A DNA stretch of 64,000 nucleotides from assembly GCF_023375815.1 (NCBI RefSeq), contig NZ_CP067412.1:930001-994000 (forward strand). The letters run 5' to 3'. The position numbers and the translations under genes were made by a program. Position 1 is the stretch's first letter. Each line of letters starts with the position of its first letter. Below the pieces are notes generated by a model that saw only the letters and a program-made list of their open reading frames with translations, did no database searches and was not told the DNA's origin. Source of the stretch: Pseudomonas sp. HS6 (lineage in GTDB: Bacteria > Pseudomonadota > Gammaproteobacteria > Pseudomonadales > Pseudomonadaceae). Shown here piece after piece: positions 60,653 to 64,000 of the stretch.

Positions 60653-62902
60653 TCAGGTGAAGGTGTGTCGGCTCAGGGGCAGGCTGCGCACCCGCTGACC
60701 GGTTAGCGCTGCCACCGCGTTAGCGACAGCGGGCGCGACCGCAGGCAATGGCGGTTCACCGATGCCACCCATTTTTTCCCCGCTCTCGACCACACGCACA
60801 TGAACCCGTGCCATCCGCGCAGGCGGCAGGATCGGATACAAGTCGTAGTTGCGCGCCCGGGGTTTGCCATCCACCCACACGGCTTCCTCCACCAGCGTTT
60901 GCGACAGTCCCAACGCCACGGCGCCATTGACCTGCGCCTCGACAATCGCCGGGTTGACGATGCTGCCTGGGTCAATCGCCTGCCAGATGTCGTGCACCTT
61001 GACCTGACCGTTTTCGATGGACACCTCGGCGATTACCGCCGTCTCTGTACCGAACGGCGAAGCCATGGCCACGCCGCGTGCACGTTTGCTGCCATCCTCG
61101 GCGGTAAACGGCCCGCGCTTCCAGCCGCCCGACAATTCACCCACTGCTTGCAACAACGTGGTCAGCCGTTTGTTCTCACGCAGCAAATGCAGGCGCAGGT
61201 CGAACGGGTCTTTGCCGCCCTTGTCGGCCAGCTCATCAAGGAACGATTCATAGAAGAAGTCGTTGAGGGAATTACCCACCGAACGCCAGTAACCGAGCAT
61301 GGCCGGGCCTTTGACGTAGATCTGTGCGATGCGTTTGTTGGGGATCGCGTAGGACTTGCCCGACAAGCCTTCAAGCGCCGTTGGATCGAGCTTTTCACCC
61401 TGTTTGCCCGCAAGGGCTTCGGTCGGGCCTTCGGTGGCACTGATCGCTTCGATTGCCAGCGGCCAGCCGTCGTTGTCCAGTGCCGCCCGGAAATTCACCG
61501 CGGCAACCGGGCGGAGCACATCACGCAGGAACTCTTCTTCGCGACTCCAGATCAGTTTGACCGGACGGCCAACCGCTTTCGCCAGCGTGATCGCCTGAGG
61601 GTAGGGACTGGCCGAGTCGTAGAGAAAATGCCGGCCGAAGAACCCTCCCAGCAGCGGTGAGTGCAAGGTGATGCGCGAAAGATCGAGGCCCGTGCGTTTG
61701 GCGATGTCGGCACGGAACATGTCCGGCGCCTGATTCGGCAGCCAGACATCCAGCGAACCGTCCGGGTTGAATCGGGCCAGTGCCGAAGGCGGCTCCAGCT
61801 GGCCGTGGTTCAGGTACTGGTTGTGGTAGGTGGCGTCGATCCGGGTCTTGGTCTCCTTGAGAATCGCCGCCACGTCGCCTTCGTTTTCATCATCTTTGGC
61901 CGGGCTTTTATCTTCAGCGAGGCGCTTGAACCAGGCATCGCTGGAAAAGTCGGCGGGCATCGGCCGCACTTTGCTCTCGGCCGTTGGCTCTTGCCAGTCG
62001 ACCTGAATCGCCTCGACCGCACGTTTGGCGTGCCACCAGCGCTCGGCGACCACCGCCACAGCACCCGGCAGACGATGCACGGAATGCACGCCTTTCATCG
62101 CCTTGACCTGATCTTCGTTGCGCAGATTGCCCACGGTCATTCCCAGGCGCGGCGCATGTTGAACAGCAGCATGGAGCATGTCGTCGACTTTCAGATCGAT
62201 GCTGTAGAGCGCCTTGCCGGTGGACTTGTCGTAGGCATCGAGGCGCTTCACCGGTTTGCCGATCCAGCGGAACTGGCTCGGATCGCGCAGCTTCACGGAA
62301 GCCGGATCAGGAACCGGCAGATCCATCGCACGCTCGGCCAGTTCACCGTAGGCCAGCGAGCGGCCCGACTTGGCGTGCACGACTTTGCCAGGCTCGGTGG
62401 TCAATTCACTTACTGGCACGCCCAGTTGCTGCGCGCCCGCCTGCAACAACATGGCGCGGGCGAGGGCGCCGAGGCGGCGCATCACCGGGTAACTCATGCG
62501 CACCGACATGCTACCGCCGGTGATGCGCATGCCGTTTTCCAACACCACATAAGGTTCGCCGGGCGGCGCGGCTTCGACCAGGAAAGATGCCGGGTCGGCA
62601 TCCAGTTCCTCACCGACAATCTGCGCCATCGCCGTGAACGTGCCTTGTCCGCCCTCCATAAACGGGCAGAGCAGACGCACGCGGTTGTCCGGGCGGATTT
62701 CGAGAAACGCCGGCACTTGCGTGCCGCGCTCGGCCGTCGTCGCAACGGCAGCCTGCACGCGCGTCGCACCGAGTGGCAGACCGAAGCCGAGGACCAGCGC
62801 GCCGACGGCGGTACCGGTCAGGAAACGTCTGCGCGAAACATTGATCGGTTCGTGCAGATCCAGTACTGAGGCTTGCTGTGAAGGTTCGATGCGAACGTTC
62901 AT
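60653..62902 (-). CDS. Xanthine-oxidase-family molybdopterin subunit (isoquinoline 1-oxidoreductase beta type)
   Basis: 749 residues from ATG 62902 (GTG 62905 possible), overlapping the iron-sulfur gene stop by one base. A twin-arginine signal SRRRFLTGTAVGALVLGFGLP sends the folded enzyme to the periplasm. Mo-binding region: GQGTFTAMAQIVGEE, and MGGIGEPPLPAVAPAVANAV at the end, with the catalytic Glu in GEPP. Substrate probably an aldehyde or N-heterocycle; not readable. Confidence 0.85.
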   Translation of the reverse strand: MNVRIEPSQQASVLDLHEPINVSRRRFLTGTAVGALVLGFGLPLGATRVQAAVATTAERGTQVPAFLEIRPDNRVRLLCPFMEGGQGTFTAMAQIVGEELDADPASFLVEAAPPGEPYVVLENGMRITGGSMSVRMSYPVMRRLGALARAMLLQAGAQQLGVPVSELTTEPGKVVHAKSGRSLAYGELAERAMDLPVPDPASVKLRDPSQFRWIGKPVKRLDAYDKSTGKALYSIDLKVDDMLHAAVQHAPRLGMTVGNLRNEDQVKAMKGVHSVHRLPGAVAVVAERWWHAKRAVEAIQVDWQEPTAESKVRPMPADFSSDAWFKRLAEDKSPAKDDENEGDVAAILKETKTRIDATYHNQYLNHGQLEPPSALARFNPDGSLDVWLPNQAPDMFRADIAKRTGLDLSRITLHSPLLGGFFGRHFLYDSASPYPQAITLAKAVGRPVKLIWSREEEFLRDVLRPVAAVNFRAALDNDGWPLAIEAISATEGPTEALAGKQGEKLDPTALEGLSGKSYAIPNKRIAQIYVKGPAMLGYWRSVGNSLNDFFYESFLDELADKGGKDPFDLRLHLLRENKRLTTLLQAVGELSGGWKRGPFTAEDGSKRARGVAMASPFGTETAVIAEVSIENGQVKVHDIWQAIDPGSIVNPAIVEAQVNGAVALGLSQTLVEEAVWVDGKPRARNYDLYPILPPARMARVHVRVVESGEKMGGIGEPPLPAVAPAVANAVAALTGQRVRSLPLSRHTFT

Positions 62903-63357
62903 CACGCGTCTCCCTTGCCGGCCAGCTCATGCACGGCGGCATGAATGGCGTTGTACGTTCCGCAGCGGCACAGATTGACCATCGCCGCCTCGATTTGCGC
63001 ATCACTGGGCTTGGGGTTTTGCTTGAGCAGCGCGGTAGCGGCCATCACCTGCCCGGACTGGCAATAGCCGCACTGAGCGACCTGCAAATCGACCCAGGTC
63101 GAGACCACTCGTTTGCCCACTTCATCGCTTTCAATGGCCTCGATTGTGGTGACCTCGCGGCCAACCACGCCGGCCACCGGCGTGACGCACGAGCGCACCA
63201 CATTGCCATCCACCAACACCGAGCAAGCGCCGCATTGCGCCAATCCACAGCCGTACTTGGTACCGGTCATACCCAGATCATCGCGGATCACCCACAGCAA
63301 GGGCGTATCGGCGTCGGCATCGACCTGGTAGGTCTTCTGGTTGATTCGTAGTTCCAT
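62902..63357 (-). CDS. 2Fe-2S subunit of the molybdenum hydroxylase
   Basis: 151 residues. N-terminal ferredoxin domain with GTKYGCGLAQCGACSVLVDG (Cys cluster) and a C-terminal helical domain with GYCQSGQ and LCRCGTY for the second cluster. IorA/PaoA/CoxS type. It passes electrons from the Mo site to the cytochrome. First gene of the four-gene operon. Confidence 0.93.
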   Translation of the reverse strand: MELRINQKTYQVDADADTPLLWVIRDDLGMTGTKYGCGLAQCGACSVLVDGNVVRSCVTPVAGVVGREVTTIEAIESDEVGKRVVSTWVDLQVAQCGYCQSGQVMAATALLKQNPKPSDAQIEAAMVNLCRCGTYNAIHAAVHELAGKGDA

Positions 63358-63444
63358 GATTCACCCGCTGATCATCGGTTGACGTGCATTGTTATGAGCG
63401 ATGACACGCGGCGAGGCGCATCACCGGTGAAGCTGGTTGTTTGT

Positions 63445-64000
63445 TCAGTTCGTGACTGTCCCGAGCGCTTCTGCTTCAAATGGCTCCCCGCGCAAAAGGG
63501 CGATGTCACGACTCGGCGCGGTGCCGAACAGCCGGCCATATTCGCGGCTGAACTGCGAAGGGCTTTCATAGCCGACCGCAAACGCTGCGCGCGAGACGTC
63601 GAGGCGCTCGACCAGCATCAATCGCCGGGCCTCGTTCAACCGCAGCCATTTCTGGTACTGCAGCGGGCTCATGCCGGTGAGCTGACGGAAATGGTGGTGA
63701 AAGGTCGGCGCGCTCATCTGCACCCGCGCGGCAAGATCGTCGATGCGCAGGGCATCGCTGTAGTTGACCTTGAGCCAGTCAATCGCCTTGGCAATGCGAT
63801 AACCCTGACCATCGACGGCAGTGATCTGCCGCAGCCGTGCGCCTTGGTCGGTGTGGAGCAGCCGATAGTGGATCTCTCGCAGAATCAGCGGCGCCAGGAC
63901 CGGGATCGCCTCGGGTTCATCGAGCAATGCCAGCAGGCGATCGAGTGCGCCCTCCAGGGCTGACGAAAGGCTGCCAATCGCGGCGCCCGTGCCCGTTGAT
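63445..64000 (-). CDS. AraC-family regulator, C-terminal part
   Basis: The frame is open to the window end (about 185 codons present). End of an AraC_N domain (LAPLILREIHYRLLHTDQG), then two helix-turn-helix motifs (IDDLAARVQMSAPTFHHHFRQL and VSRAAFAVGYESPSQFSREY). Related to YqhC-type regulators that respond to aldehydes. Beside the molybdenum hydroxylase operon on the same strand and probably its regulator. The N-terminus is outside the window. Confidence 0.85.
   Translation of the reverse strand, partial: STGTGAAIGSLSSALEGALDRLLALLDEPEAIPVLAPLILREIHYRLLHTDQGARLRQITAVDGQGYRIAKAIDWLKVNYSDALRIDDLAARVQMSAPTFHHHFRQLTGMSPLQYQKWLRLNEARRLMLVERLDVSRAAFAVGYESPSQFSREYGRLFGTAPSRDIALLRGEPFEAEALGTVTN

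Overview
The window looks like chromosomal DNA of a fluorescent Pseudomonas (P. fluorescens group). Support comes from the gacA (TTG start)-uvrC-pgsA-tRNA-Gly-tRNA-Cys-tRNA-Leu block, GC-rich codon use, REP/REPIN palindromes of Pseudomonas type, and many genes whose closest remembered relatives are pseudomonad. No rRNA or CRISPR array was seen.

Layout. (1) 1-2.1 kb: tail of a MerR regulator, then a TerC/CBS/CorC membrane protein. (2) 2.1-10.5 kb, minus strand: a five-gene set wecB-nfrB-nfrA-ybcH-like-diguanylate cyclase with overlapping or touching ends, resembling the E. coli phage-N4-receptor glycan system but with a cyclase in the operon. (3) 10.5-11.9 kb: a broken thioredoxin-like gene and a StbDE/RelBE-type toxin-antitoxin pair. 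(4) 12-18.9 kb, plus strand: a polar-compound ABC importer, a RidA-like protein, an IclR regulator, a type-III PLP deaminase and a KDG kinase; together they read as a D-glucosaminate (amino-sugar acid) uptake and catabolic operon, with a -24/-12 promoter and an IclR-type palindrome in front. (5) 19-27 kb: parvulin, hybrid sensor kinase, PilU-like ATPase, and a 1237-aa toxin-like protein. (6) 27-33 kb, minus strand: 3-hydroxybutyrate use (acetoacetyl-CoA synthetase, BdhA, GntP permease, HbcR-like sigma54 activator) with a sigma54 promoter and two matching upstream palindromes. (7) 33-41.5 kb: YejABEF peptide importer, second parvulin, a lipase, and a three-repeat protein. (8) 41.5-43.1 kb: DAHP synthase behind an aromatic-codon-rich leader peptide and a terminator hairpin, so probably attenuated. 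(9) 43.3-47.5 kb: GNAT, gacA, uvrC, pgsA, three tRNAs.

(10) About 47.5-58.2 kb is an integrated phage-derived element next to tRNA-Leu. It has an integrase, a DUF4224 excisionase-like gene, a cytosine methyltransferase that shares its DNA with a second long reading frame, small leftward genes (PrtN-like, KilAC-like), a CI/Cro switch with AAAC-N5-GTTT operators, CII, a zinc-finger protein, a VapE-type primase/helicase, an iteron-like repeat cluster, a holin and a small terminase. All head, tail and large-terminase genes are missing, so it is either a truncated prophage or a cos-type satellite.

(11) 58.2-64 kb, minus strand: a molybdenum hydroxylase set (2Fe-2S subunit, Mo subunit, triheme cytochrome c, XdhC) with an AraC regulator running off the window end.

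The points most worth following are the two overlapping reading frames in the methyltransferase gene, the iteron cluster and missing structural genes of the island, the leader-peptide region of the DAHP synthase gene, the cyclase-containing nfr operon, the glucosaminate cluster and the toxin-like protein.
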